Of a stretch of 64,000 bases of DNA, positions 44,155 through 52,426 are shown in pieces. Below the pieces are notes generated by a model that did not search any database, was not told the DNA's origin, and saw only the letters and a program-made list of their open reading frames with translations. The translations under genes and the position numbers were made by a program. Numbering within the stretch: the stretch's first letter is position 1; each line of letters starts with the position of its first letter. Source of the DNA: Acidovorax sp. FHTAMBA (GTDB lineage Bacteria; Pseudomonadota; Gammaproteobacteria; Burkholderiales; Burkholderiaceae_C); assembly GCF_038958875.1 (NCBI RefSeq), contig NZ_CP152407.1:193501-257500 (forward strand), given 5' to 3'.

Positions 44155-47100
44155 ACCGGGCCTTTCGGCGGTCTGACTTCGGGGCCCACAGGTTCAGTGC
44201 GGCCACACCCACCACCCAGTGCTTGTCCTGCGATTCCCAGAACCCCATCAGGTCCACACCCCATCCGGGGGCCATGCGGGTGAAGTTGTCCTTGTCCTCG
44301 AAGCGCTCTGAGCGGTACACCGCCCGGCCGCTCAGGTAGATGCGCTGCGGGCTGGCCCAGGTCGCGCCCAGCACGGCGGTATGGCGTGGAATGTAGGGTA
44401 TGCGCCCCACGGGCGCGCCGGCATCAAAACTGCGGCTTTCGCTGTCCTGGTACAGGTATTTGGCATAGCCTGACCAGCGGCGGCTGAACATGTGGTTGAT
44501 GCCCGCTCCCAGGGCCTTGAGGGTGCCGGTGTCAAAGCTGGGCGTGTCCTCCAGCAGGTCGGTGGTGGACAGGTTGACCAGCTGGGCGTTGCGCATTTCT
44601 TCCAGGAACGGCAGGCTGGGCGTGCGCAGATCGACCCCCACCGTACCGGGGTTGCGCACGCGCAGGTGGTCGGCGCGGAGGTTCACAAAGGTGCTGGGGC
44701 CCAGCTCCATGGCCAGTTGCGCCACCGCGCGCTTGTGGCGTCCGCCCGCCTCCACCAGCCGGTCCTCCACCGGAATGCCCGCCGTCTCCACGCTGGTCAG
44801 GGTGGAGACACTCAGCGGCCGCAACCAGTCCTGATAGGCCATCCGTACGGTGGTGCCTGCGGCGGGTTGCCACACCACCCCCACGCGGGGCGTGACAACA
44901 CGCTCCATGTCGGCGCGCCGCGAGGCTTCCTCGCTGTATTCCTCCAGGTTCACCAGATAGCTCTGGGTCAGGCCGTCGACGCGGTGGCGGATCTGCTGCA
45001 GCCCGAGCGCGGCATCCACATGCAGCGCCGCGCCCAGCCGCTGGGTGGTCGCCAGGGTCAGCGCGGTGTAGCGGCGGTCCACATGGTTGTAGCCGCCCAC
45101 CACAAACACATCGCGGTAGGTGCCGAGGCCGGGAATCTCGGCGGCCACGGCGGCGGCGCCTCCGATCAGATTGTTCTGCCGCTCGCGCACATGTTCCAGC
45201 GCGACGCTGAAGCGGCTGCCCCGCGCAGTGTCCACCGTGTGGCGCAGCTGCAGGTCGCTGAACTGCTTTCGGGGTTCGCTGCTCACGCCCATCAGGCTCA
45301 CGAAGGGGGGCAGTACATACAGCGTGGGGTAGTCGCGCAGCACGATGTTGTCCACGCTGCGGCCGAGCTTGATCCAGGTCTGCTCGGTGGGGCCCCAGCG
45401 GTAGGCCATGCCCAGCGCCCCCTGAGTGCTTTGGTTCTCCAGCACCGTGTCGAACCGGAACAGGTTCTCCCCCCGCAGGCGCATGTCGAAATGGTTCACA
45501 TAGGCAAACAGGTTGATGCGCTCGCTCGGCTGCATCCCTGCGCCCAGCGTGACCGCCTGGGCCCGCACATCGCCATAGCCTGCGCGCAGGGCCGGCCCGG
45601 CGTTGGCCTGCAGGTCAAACGGGAAACCGCTGGCGTGGGCCGACTGCGCCTTGAAGAACCACGACACGGGCACATGGGTGTTGTCCATGCCATTGAGCGT
45701 GAGAGCGGGCGCCCGCATGCGGTACTGGTCATGGTCCAGCGTCACGCCCACGGCACCATGGGCCCCCGGTTTCTGCAGCAGCGACGCATACCGCTGGCTG
45801 GCGCCGAAGGCCATGGGGTCGGTCAGGAAGCCCTGGAACAGGGCGGAGTTCTTGTTGAACTCGCCCGGGTAGCGGTCCGCCAGAAACAGGTGGCTGCCAC
45901 CCCAGTAGGGATAAAAGCTCTGCTGCGCCAGCTCCAGCGCCCAGTCTTCCATGCCAAAGAAAGCGAGCGACGCGCCCAGGTTGGCGTTGCCCTTCTGGTC
46001 GTTGGCCACCTGGTTGAGCGACTTGAGGTAGGGCATGCGCTGCACCGCAGCGCGCGCGGCCTCCACGGCTTCGCCGGGCTGAAAGAGGTCGGTGTGGATC
46101 TGTGCCAGAAGCATGTAGGGCACGGGGTCCTTGTCGTCCAGGCTGCTGGCCTGACGCAGCGTGGCCAGCGCGTCCTGGTGGCGGCCAAGCTGGTAGTACG
46201 CCACGGCCGTCCAGGTTTTGGCGCGGGCGTAGCGGGGCTCCATCACACCGGCGCGCAAAAAGGCATCCAGCGCGGCCTCGGGCTCGCCCTGCTTGAGGTG
46301 CAGCAGCCCCTGGCCGGTGAGCGCCACGTAGTCCGCCGGGTTGTCGCCCAAAGCGGTGGCAAAGGCTTGGCCCGCCTCGGTGAACTGGTTGGTGAAGGTT
46401 TCGAGCGTGCCCAGTTCGCCCCAGGCGCCGGGGCTTTGGGGCGACAGGGCCAGTGCCTGCTGCAGATTGGCACGGGCGGGGCCCGCATCCTCGCGTTCAG
46501 TGTGGGCGCTGCCCAGGCCCTGCCAGCCCCGGGCGTCTTGCGGGGCCAGCTGCGTGGCCTCGGTGTACGCAGCCAATGTGGCGGGTGCATCGCCACGGCG
46601 CCGGGCGAGCTCGGCGCGCACCATTGCCAGCTCTGCATGCGCAGTGCCCTGCGCCGGGGCCAGCGTGGCGGCGGCCTCATCCACGCGGTCGCTCAGCAGT
46701 TGCACCCGGGCCAGCTGGGCCACCAGGGCCGGGTGCGCGGGCCAGCGCTGCATGGCGGTGCGCAAGGTGGTGGCTGCGGCAGCTGCATCGCCTTCCATGA
46801 GCTGCACGTCCGACTGCATGAGCCAGACCGGCAGCGGGGCCGCCGCCGAAGCCACCTGGCGGGCCAGCTGTTCGCGCGCAGCGAGGACATCGCCCGCCTG
46901 CAACGCGATGGCGGTTTCCATCACGGCCACCCAGGGTGCGGGGGCAGCGCCGCGAGCCGGCGCCAAGGCGGCGCGCGCGGCGGGCACATCGCGGGCTGCC
47001 AGCGCGGTGCGCACCGGGGCCAGCGCTTCGGGCACGGGCTCGGCGGCCAGGTGCGGCAGCGGGTCGGCGCGCAGGGCATTCACCCACTGGATGCGGTCGC

Positions 47101-47698
47101 GCGGCTGGCTCAGCACCAGCTTGACCGGGGCCTTGCCCACCTCGGCATAGGCGGCCTCGTTGGCGCCCACCGACACTTGCCCCTGTGCATTGGAAAACTC
47201 CACCGTGCCCGACAGCACGGTCAGCAGGGTGCGGCCGTCGTCCTCGACGCTGATGTCCCAGTCGGTGCCGCGGATCGCGGCTGTGGCGGCCGGGGTCTCC
47301 AGGTTCAGGCGGGAGCCGTCGGCCCGCCGCGTCTGTGTCCAGGCGCGCCCGGCGTTGAGCAGCAGGGTGGTGACCGGCTGGGCAGGCGTGGCCACGCCCT
47401 TGACCTGCAGCACCGTGTTCTGGTGCAGGCGCAACTGGGTGTCGTCGGCAAAGAGCAGGGCCATCCGGGCGGCCTGGCGGGTGCGCACGAAATCGCCCGT
47501 GGCCAGGGGCTGGGCGGGGCGCGCGGGCTGCCAGTCGGCCGCCGCGGCGGCGCGCTGGTCGCCCGTGCCTTGCAGGCTGATGATTTCGGCGGCGGCGCCC
47601 GCAGGCACCGCGGCCAGCGCCTGCGCCGCCGGCCAGGCCAGGGCCAGCACGGCCGCCAGGGCGGTCACGGTGGGCCGATGCACTTTGTGATGGGACAT
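44126..47698 (-). CDS. FecR-TPR-beta-barrel outer-membrane protein
   Basis: 1,190 residues. The signal peptide (MSHHKVHRPTVTALAAVLAL, cleaved near ALA) leads into a periplasmic FecR domain (about 60-185; NTVLQV, ETPAATAAIRGTDWDISVED, TVLSGTVEFSNAQGQVSV). A long run of tetratricopeptide repeats follows (about 220-590). The last about 540 residues are dense in alternating aromatic/hydrophobic strands and end in the BAM-type signature YVLDARYRF. The C-terminal third therefore looks like an outer-membrane beta-barrel. ATG 47698 begins the signal peptide. The downstream overlapping gene encodes a CHASE2 cyclase, which suggests the protein works with it across the envelope. The ligand is unknown. 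Confidence 0.85.
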   Translation of the reverse strand: MSHHKVHRPTVTALAAVLALAWPAAQALAAVPAGAAAEIISLQGTGDQRAAAAADWQPARPAQPLATGDFVRTRQAARMALLFADDTQLRLHQNTVLQVKGVATPAQPVTTLLLNAGRAWTQTRRADGSRLNLETPAATAAIRGTDWDISVEDDGRTLLTVLSGTVEFSNAQGQVSVGANEAAYAEVGKAPVKLVLSQPRDRIQWVNALRADPLPHLAAEPVPEALAPVRTALAARDVPAARAALAPARGAAPAPWVAVMETAIALQAGDVLAAREQLARQVASAAAPLPVWLMQSDVQLMEGDAAAAATTLRTAMQRWPAHPALVAQLARVQLLSDRVDEAAATLAPAQGTAHAELAMVRAELARRRGDAPATLAAYTEATQLAPQDARGWQGLGSAHTEREDAGPARANLQQALALSPQSPGAWGELGTLETFTNQFTEAGQAFATALGDNPADYVALTGQGLLHLKQGEPEAALDAFLRAGVMEPRYARAKTWTAVAYYQLGRHQDALATLRQASSLDDKDPVPYMLLAQIHTDLFQPGEAVEAARAAVQRMPYLKSLNQVANDQKGNANLGASLAFFGMEDWALELAQQSFYPYWGGSHLFLADRYPGEFNKNSALFQGFLTDPMAFGASQRYASLLQKPGAHGAVGVTLDHDQYRMRAPALTLNGMDNTHVPVSWFFKAQSAHASGFPFDLQANAGPALRAGYGDVRAQAVTLGAGMQPSERINLFAYVNHFDMRLRGENLFRFDTVLENQSTQGALGMAYRWGPTEQTWIKLGRSVDNIVLRDYPTLYVLPPFVSLMGVSSEPRKQFSDLQLRHTVDTARGSRFSVALEHVRERQNNLIGGAAAVAAEIPGLGTYRDVFVVGGYNHVDRRYTALTLATTQRLGAALHVDAALGLQQIRHRVDGLTQSYLVNLEEYSEEASRRADMERVVTPRVGVVWQPAAGTTVRMAYQDWLRPLSVSTLTSVETAGIPVEDRLVEAGGRHKRAVAQLAMELGPSTFVNLRADHLRVRNPGTVGVDLRTPSLPFLEEMRNAQLVNLSTTDLLEDTPSFDTGTLKALGAGINHMFSRRWSGYAKYLYQDSESRSFDAGAPVGRIPYIPRHTAVLGATWASPQRIYLSGRAVYRSERFEDKDNFTRMAPGWGVDLMGFWESQDKHWVVGVAALNLWAPKSDRRKARYVLDARYRF

Positions 47699-47984
47699 GT
47701 TGTGGCTTTCGGGAAGGCGTGGAACCGTCGCCGTGCCCCTCCCTGGCCTGCGGCGATCCAAAATTATCGCGAGCGCCGCGCCAGAAACCGCCGCCCGCCC
47801 GCCCTGCGGCCGCCGCATTTCATGAAGAAAGCCACGTTTTGGCGCACCGCACGGAACCGGTTGCCGATGCAAAGCCGCCGCACGGCCCTTTCCTACACCG
47901 GGGAATGGGGTGGGGTGCTACAAAGATACATCCCCGCCCTGCAATGAATGGCGCGCTTTCCGTGCGCCCCTGGAGCTTGCCCCC

Positions 47985-48860
47985 ATGCCTGCCGCCCGCC
48001 GCCTCAAGATTGGTTTGTCCGCCTGTTTTCAGCACGCCGACCCCGCCCGCCCGCTGTTCACCGGCAAGACTCTGCAGTATGTCGAGCAGTCGATTGCCCA
48101 CTGGATCATGTCGGCCGGTGCCATGGTGGTGATGGTGCCCTGCCCCACGGGCGAGACGGCGCGCGGTGATGTCACGCTCGACCACTATGCCGAGTGGCTT
48201 GACGGCATCGTGATGCACGGTGGCGCCGACGTATGGCCGGGCAACTACGGTGAGGAGCCCCTGCGCGAGGAGTGGGTGGGCGACCGCGTGCGTGACCTGT
48301 ACGACCTGGCCGTGGTCAAGGCGTTTGCCCAGGTGGGCAAGCCCATCTTTGGCGTGTGCCGCGGCCTGCAGCTCATCAACGTGGCCTTTGGCGGTGCGCT
48401 GTACCAGGACATCGAAACCCAGCACCCGGGCGCACAGCAGCACCGCAACGCCAGCACCTATGACCAGCACTTTCATGACATCCAGATCGTGGAGGGTTCG
48501 CACATGGCCAAGCTCTACCCCAACACCCCGCGCGCGCGCGTGAACAGCATCCACCACCAGGGCATCAAGCGCGTTGCGCCGGATTTTGTGGTGGAAGCCT
48601 TGAGCGAGCCGGACGGCGTGCCGGAAGCCATCCGCCTCAAACCTGCGCCCGGCCGTGGCTACATCGCGGCCACGCAATGGCATCCCGAGTTTCACAAGAC
48701 CGGCTCGGACACGCTGGACGACACCGCCATCCTGCAAGACTTCCTGACTGCCTGCGAACTGGCCAAAGCCCATCCGCGCCCGCCTGTGCGCCACCCGTCG
48801 TCGCCCCTGCGCGAGAGGGCTGCGCGGCTGCTGCGGCGGGCGCTGGCCAAGCAGTCCTGA
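47985..48860 (+). CDS. Gamma-glutamyl-GABA hydrolase family protein (peptidase C26)
   Basis: A 291-residue class I glutamine-amidotransferase-like hydrolase, PuuD type. The nucleophile cysteine is in FGVCRGLQLINVAFGG, the triad His/Glu in AATQWHPEFH, and GIVMHGGADVWPGNY forms the substrate pocket. Related enzymes split gamma-glutamyl-GABA in putrescine use or gamma-glutamyl compounds in polyamine and ethanolamine metabolism. ATG 47985 is chosen over 47910 because it starts the beta-strand MPAARRLKIGLSACF. No other puu gene is near, so the substrate is open. Confidence 0.88.
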   Translation: MPAARRLKIGLSACFQHADPARPLFTGKTLQYVEQSIAHWIMSAGAMVVMVPCPTGETARGDVTLDHYAEWLDGIVMHGGADVWPGNYGEEPLREEWVGDRVRDLYDLAVVKAFAQVGKPIFGVCRGLQLINVAFGGALYQDIETQHPGAQQHRNASTYDQHFHDIQIVEGSHMAKLYPNTPRARVNSIHHQGIKRVAPDFVVEALSEPDGVPEAIRLKPAPGRGYIAATQWHPEFHKTGSDTLDDTAILQDFLTACELAKAHPRPPVRHPSSPLRERAARLLRRALAKQS

Positions 48861-48897
48861 GGTGATTCCACGGCGGGCACACAAAATTGGGTGTTTT

Positions 48898-48950
48898 TGG
48901 CCTTCAGCGCTTACCCATCATGCGCCAACAGCTATTAAATATGTAGCATA
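48898..48950 (-). repeat. Palindromic repeat family 1, copy 7
   Basis: TGGCCTTCAGCGCTTACCCA, then TCATGCGCCAACAGCTATTA and AATATGTAGC. The right arm has diverged (ATGCGCC for AAGCGCT). It is intergenic, upstream of the radical-SAM gene. Confidence 0.8.
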
Positions 48951-48996
48951 AAGCTGCTGTTGCATGCCCCCAGGCTGGTGTCGGGCACTGCAATTA

Positions 48997-49023
48997 CTGT
49001 AAATTCATCCAGTGAATTTACAG
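48997..49023. promoter_or_regulatory. Perfect inverted repeat with LexA-like box over the rSAM start codon
   Basis: CTGTAAATTCA (48997-49007) and TGAATTTACAG (49013-49023) are exact reverse complements around a 5-bp spacer. Within it, CTGTAAATTCATCCAG (48997-49012) fits the LexA consensus CTG-N10-CAG with one mismatch in the inner CTGT/ACAG bases. The GTG start codon at 49012 is inside the palindrome, so a bound repressor would block the transcript start. Confidence 0.65.
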
Positions 49024-50286
49024 TCCAAACTCGCCATCCTGGCCGACGCCGCCAAGTACGACGCCTCGTGTGCCTCCAGCGGCGCTGCGCCGCGCAACTC
49101 GGTGGGCGGGCGCGGCATGGGCTCCACCGAGGGCATGGGCATCTGCCACAGCTACGCGCCAGATGGCCGCTGCATCTCGCTGCTCAAGATTCTGCTCACC
49201 AACTTCTGCCAGTACGACTGCCTGTACTGCGTGAACCGCGTGACCAGCAACGTGCCCCGCGCACGCTTCACGGTGGGTGAAGTGGTGCAGCTCACGCTGG
49301 ACTTTTACCGCCGCAATTGCATTGAGGGGCTGTTCCTCTCCAGCGGCATCATCCAGAGCCCCGACTACACGATGGAGCAGGTGGTGGAGGTGGCCCGCGT
49401 GCTGCGCGAGGAGCACGACTTTCGCGGCTACGTCCACTTGAAGACGATCCCCGACGCATCACCCGAGCTGATGGAACGCGCCGGCCGCTATGCCGACCGC
49501 CTCTCCATCAACATCGAACTGCCCACCGCCGAAGGCCTGACTGCGCTGGCCCCCGAGAAGGACAGCGCCGCCATCGACCGATCCATGGCCCGCATGGCCG
49601 TCCACATTGGCGAGGCACGCGCCGCCCGCAAAGAGCAGACCGCGCAAGCCATCGTGTCCATGCCGCAATCGCGCACCACGCGCCGCGCCAGCGTGCCGCA
49701 CTTTGCGCCGGGCGGGCAAAGCACGCAGATGATCGTCGGCGCCGATGCCACCAGCGACCGCACCATCCTCGCCACCAGCGCGCGGCTGTATGGCGTGCAC
49801 CGGCTGCGGCGGGTGTACTACTCGGCCTTCAGCCCCATCCCCGACGCGGCGCGCGCCCTGCCGCTGACCGCCCCGCCCACGGTGCGCGAGCACCGGCTGT
49901 ACCAGGCCGACTGGCTGATGCGTTTTTATGGCTTCACCCATGACGAGATCGTGCCACCCGCTCAAGTCGGCATGCTGGCGCTGGACATGGACCCCAAGCT
50001 GGCCTGGGCGCTGGCACACCGCGAGCGCTTTCCCGTCAACCTGAACACCGCCCCGCGCGAGCTGCTGCTGCGCGTGCCCGGCTTTGGCGTGCAGACGGTG
50101 GAGCGCCTGCTGGCCGCCCGCCGCGTGCGCCGCCTGCGGCATGCAGACCTGGCGCGGCTGCATGTGCCGCTCAAGAAAGTGCTGCCTTTTGTGGAGGCGG
50201 CCGACTACCGCCCTGGCCCTGCGCTGGACGCTGCCGACCTCGCCGCGCAGTTGACGCCGCCGCCGGTGCAGCGCAGCCTGTTTTGA
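49012..50286 (+). CDS. Putative DNA modification/repair radical SAM protein
   Basis: 424 residues of the radical-SAM family that is always linked to DUF4130/uracil-glycosylase-like genes. The 4Fe-4S cysteines are in NFCQYDCLYC, preceded by GMGICHSYAPDGRCISLLKI. A helix-hairpin-helix motif (RELLLRVPGFGVQTVERLLA) near the C-terminus points to DNA binding. The start is GTG 49012: an in-frame stop (TAA at 49000-49002) rules out any longer form, and no ribosome-binding site precedes it, so it may be leaderless. Molecular activity is unknown. It pairs with the next gene, 15 bp downstream. Confidence 0.9.
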   Translation: MNLQSKLAILADAAKYDASCASSGAAPRNSVGGRGMGSTEGMGICHSYAPDGRCISLLKILLTNFCQYDCLYCVNRVTSNVPRARFTVGEVVQLTLDFYRRNCIEGLFLSSGIIQSPDYTMEQVVEVARVLREEHDFRGYVHLKTIPDASPELMERAGRYADRLSINIELPTAEGLTALAPEKDSAAIDRSMARMAVHIGEARAARKEQTAQAIVSMPQSRTTRRASVPHFAPGGQSTQMIVGADATSDRTILATSARLYGVHRLRRVYYSAFSPIPDAARALPLTAPPTVREHRLYQADWLMRFYGFTHDEIVPPAQVGMLALDMDPKLAWALAHRERFPVNLNTAPRELLLRVPGFGVQTVERLLAARRVRRLRHADLARLHVPLKKVLPFVEAADYRPGPALDAADLAAQLTPPPVQRSLF

Positions 50287-50301
50287 GCCGGAGAGACCCG
50301 C

Positions 50302-51180
50302 ATGCAGCGCCACTCCATCACGCTCGCCCATCCCACCGACTGGCCCGGCTTTCGCCATGCCGCACGAGCCCTGGTGTTGGCCAACGTGCCCCCGCAGGCG
50401 GTGGACTGGCGCTGCCAGGCAGATGTGGCCGACGACCTGTTTGCGCCCGAACCTACCGCTAGCAACACCCTGCCCAGCGCGGCGCTAAATGCGCCCACGC
50501 TGCGCGTGCCACCCGACTTTGTGCGCCTGTGCGAGCAACTCATCCTGCACCGCGACCCCACCCGCTTTCCATTGATGTACCGCCTGCTGTGGCGCATGGC
50601 GCATGGCGGCGCTGAGGGCGAAGCCGCACGGCACGACCCGCTGGACGCAGACCGCATGCTGGCCCACCACATGGCCCGCGCCGTGGCGCGCGACAAACAC
50701 AAGATGCACGCCTTCGTGCGCTTTCGCCCCGTGGTAGAGCAATGTGGCCAGACCCTGCACATGGCCTGGTTCGAGCCCGACCACCACATCACCGTGGCCA
50801 ACGCGGGCTTCTTCATCCGCCGCTTCACGCAGATGCGCTGGGCCATCCTCACGCCCGACGCCAGCGTGCGCTGGGACGGCCAGCAGCTGCACACCGGCCC
50901 CGGCGCGCAGCGCAGCGACGCGCCGCCGCCGGATGCGGGCGAGGCGCTGTGGCTCACCTACTACCGCCACATCTTCAACCCCGCGCGACTCAAGCTGAAC
51001 ATGATGAAGAAAGAGATGCCCACGCGCTACTGGCACAACCTGCCCGAGGCCGCGCTGATCACCGAGCTGGCCCACACCGCGCACGAGCGCAGCGCGCGCA
51101 TGGTGGAGGCCGAGCCCACCGTGCCGCGCCGCCGCATCAGCCCGGTGGTGCAGCGGCCCCGGGGCGGCACAGCGGGCTGA
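50302..51180 (+). CDS. DUF4130-family DNA metabolism protein (no UDG domain)
   Basis: 292 residues matching the probable DNA metabolism family that accompanies the radical-SAM protein. Recognisable pieces are DFVRLCEQLILHRDPTRFPL, DKHKMHAFVRFRPV, HITVANAGFFIRRFTQMRWA and MKKEMPTRYWHNLPEAA. In many Proteobacteria this domain is fused to a C-terminal uracil-DNA-glycosylase-like domain. Here the protein ends soon after the DUF4130 part with a basic tail (QRPRGGTAG), so that domain is absent. It is co-transcribed with the radical-SAM gene. Confidence 0.88.
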   Translation: MQRHSITLAHPTDWPGFRHAARALVLANVPPQAVDWRCQADVADDLFAPEPTASNTLPSAALNAPTLRVPPDFVRLCEQLILHRDPTRFPLMYRLLWRMAHGGAEGEAARHDPLDADRMLAHHMARAVARDKHKMHAFVRFRPVVEQCGQTLHMAWFEPDHHITVANAGFFIRRFTQMRWAILTPDASVRWDGQQLHTGPGAQRSDAPPPDAGEALWLTYYRHIFNPARLKLNMMKKEMPTRYWHNLPEAALITELAHTAHERSARMVEAEPTVPRRRISPVVQRPRGGTAG

Positions 51181-51269
51181 ACCGGTCGCAGCTTCTGGAA
51201 TACTCACGGCTGGAATGGCGTCACCCTGACGGTCTGAGGCCACGAAGAACGAAACACAGAGGCAACACC

Positions 51270-51824
51270 ATGAGCATCTTCGACCGGCTTCTGGCCAGTG
51301 TGCGCAAGCCGACGGAACGCACCGACACGTTGGGAGCGCAGCCGAGCGGGCCCGTGGAACGGCGCCAGCGCAAGCGAGTGAACGCGCGCAAGGGCACCCG
51401 GGTGCTGATCATTGACGACTCGCCCACAGTGGTGGCCGTGCTGCGCAAGGTGCTGCGCTCGGCCGGCTACGAAACCCGCGAGGCGCTGGATGCCGAGCAG
51501 GGGCTCGCCCTGATTGCGCAGGACCCGCCCGAGCTGGTGTTTCTTGACATCATCCTGCCGGGCATGAACGGCTTCAACGCGTTGCGCGCCATCCGCAAGC
51601 TGCCCGCCTCGCAGCACATCCCGGTGATCATGATCAGCGGCAACGAACACGCCACCGAGCAGTTCTACGCCAACCGCATCGGCGCGGACGATTTCATGAA
51701 GAAGCCGTTCTCGCGCCACGAGATCTTCGCGCGCATCGAGGCCTTGCTCGATGCGGACTTCATCCCCCGGCGCAAGGCCGAGGCGCCACCGGCGGCTGCC
51801 AGCGCGCCCGCCACGCCGGACTAG
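51270..51824 (+). CDS. CheY-like single-domain response regulator
   Basis: 184 residues. A basic N-terminal extension (about 1-40, RRQRKRVNARKG) precedes a receiver domain with the acidic pair in LIIDDSPT, phosphoacceptor aspartate in LVFLDIILPGMNG, IMISGNEHA and FMKKPFSRHEI. A Pro/Ala tail follows and no output domain. PilG/PilH-like or chemotaxis-type role is possible. The start ATG 51270 follows CAGAGGCAAC. The cognate kinase is not nearby. Confidence 0.86.
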   Translation: MSIFDRLLASVRKPTERTDTLGAQPSGPVERRQRKRVNARKGTRVLIIDDSPTVVAVLRKVLRSAGYETREALDAEQGLALIAQDPPELVFLDIILPGMNGFNALRAIRKLPASQHIPVIMISGNEHATEQFYANRIGADDFMKKPFSRHEIFARIEALLDADFIPRRKAEAPPAAASAPATPD

Positions 51825-51860
51825 CTCGGCGCCCCGTGCGCAGGGGCTGCACCGGGGTGC

Positions 51861-52337
51861 TCAGTGCTGGTGCCCGTGCGCCCCGTGCACATGCCGGTGC
51901 GCAATTTCTTCCGCGCTCGCGGCACGCACTTCGGTGACCTTGCAGCTGAACTTCAGCGCCTGCCCGGCCAGCGGGTGGTTGCCGTCCAGGTGCACTTCGG
52001 GGCCCTTGATCTTGACCACGTTGAACACGGCCGGCTGGCCGTCGGCGCCCACGCCCTGCAGCTGGCCGCCTACCTTCACGCCTGGGGGGAACTCGGTTTT
52101 GGGGATGGTGCGCACCAGGCTTTCGTCGCGGGCGCCGAAGGCGTCTTCCACGGCCAGGTCCAGTGCGGTGGTAAAGCCCACGGCCTGGCCTTCCAGGGCC
52201 GCTTCGACCTTGGGGAAGATGTTGTCATAGCCACCGTGCAGATACGACAGGTTGCCCGCGTCCAGCGGCTTGCCCTGCGGGGTGGTGACCTTGTACGTGA
52301 TGGTGACGGCGGTGTCTTTGGTGATGGTGGTGGCCAT
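51861..52337 (-). CDS. slyD: FKBP-type peptidyl-prolyl isomerase, SlyD-like
   Basis: 158 residues with the FKBP core (ITYKVTTPQGKPLDAGNLSY, LHGGYDNIFPKVEAALEGQA) and the insert-in-flap domain (EDAFGARDESLVRTIPKTEF) of SlyD. The C-terminus has a short histidine cluster (HRHVHGAHGHQH), as in metal-binding SlyD. It folds proteins and may donate nickel. ATG 52337 is the family start. Confidence 0.92.
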   Translation of the reverse strand: MATTITKDTAVTITYKVTTPQGKPLDAGNLSYLHGGYDNIFPKVEAALEGQAVGFTTALDLAVEDAFGARDESLVRTIPKTEFPPGVKVGGQLQGVGADGQPAVFNVVKIKGPEVHLDGNHPLAGQALKFSCKVTEVRAASAEEIAHRHVHGAHGHQH

Positions 52338-52426
52338 GGTGTGTCTGCTTGCGCTAAAAGCGTGCATTGTCCACGAGGCGCCCGGTGGCCGCCGGGCGCC
52401 TCGGAGGCGGGGCGTGCCGCCCCGGC

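Noticed and set aside
51825..51860. GCCCC..GGGGC stem between the CheY-like and slyD genes.
   Set aside because: Only five base pairs and no T run on either strand, so it is not called a terminator.
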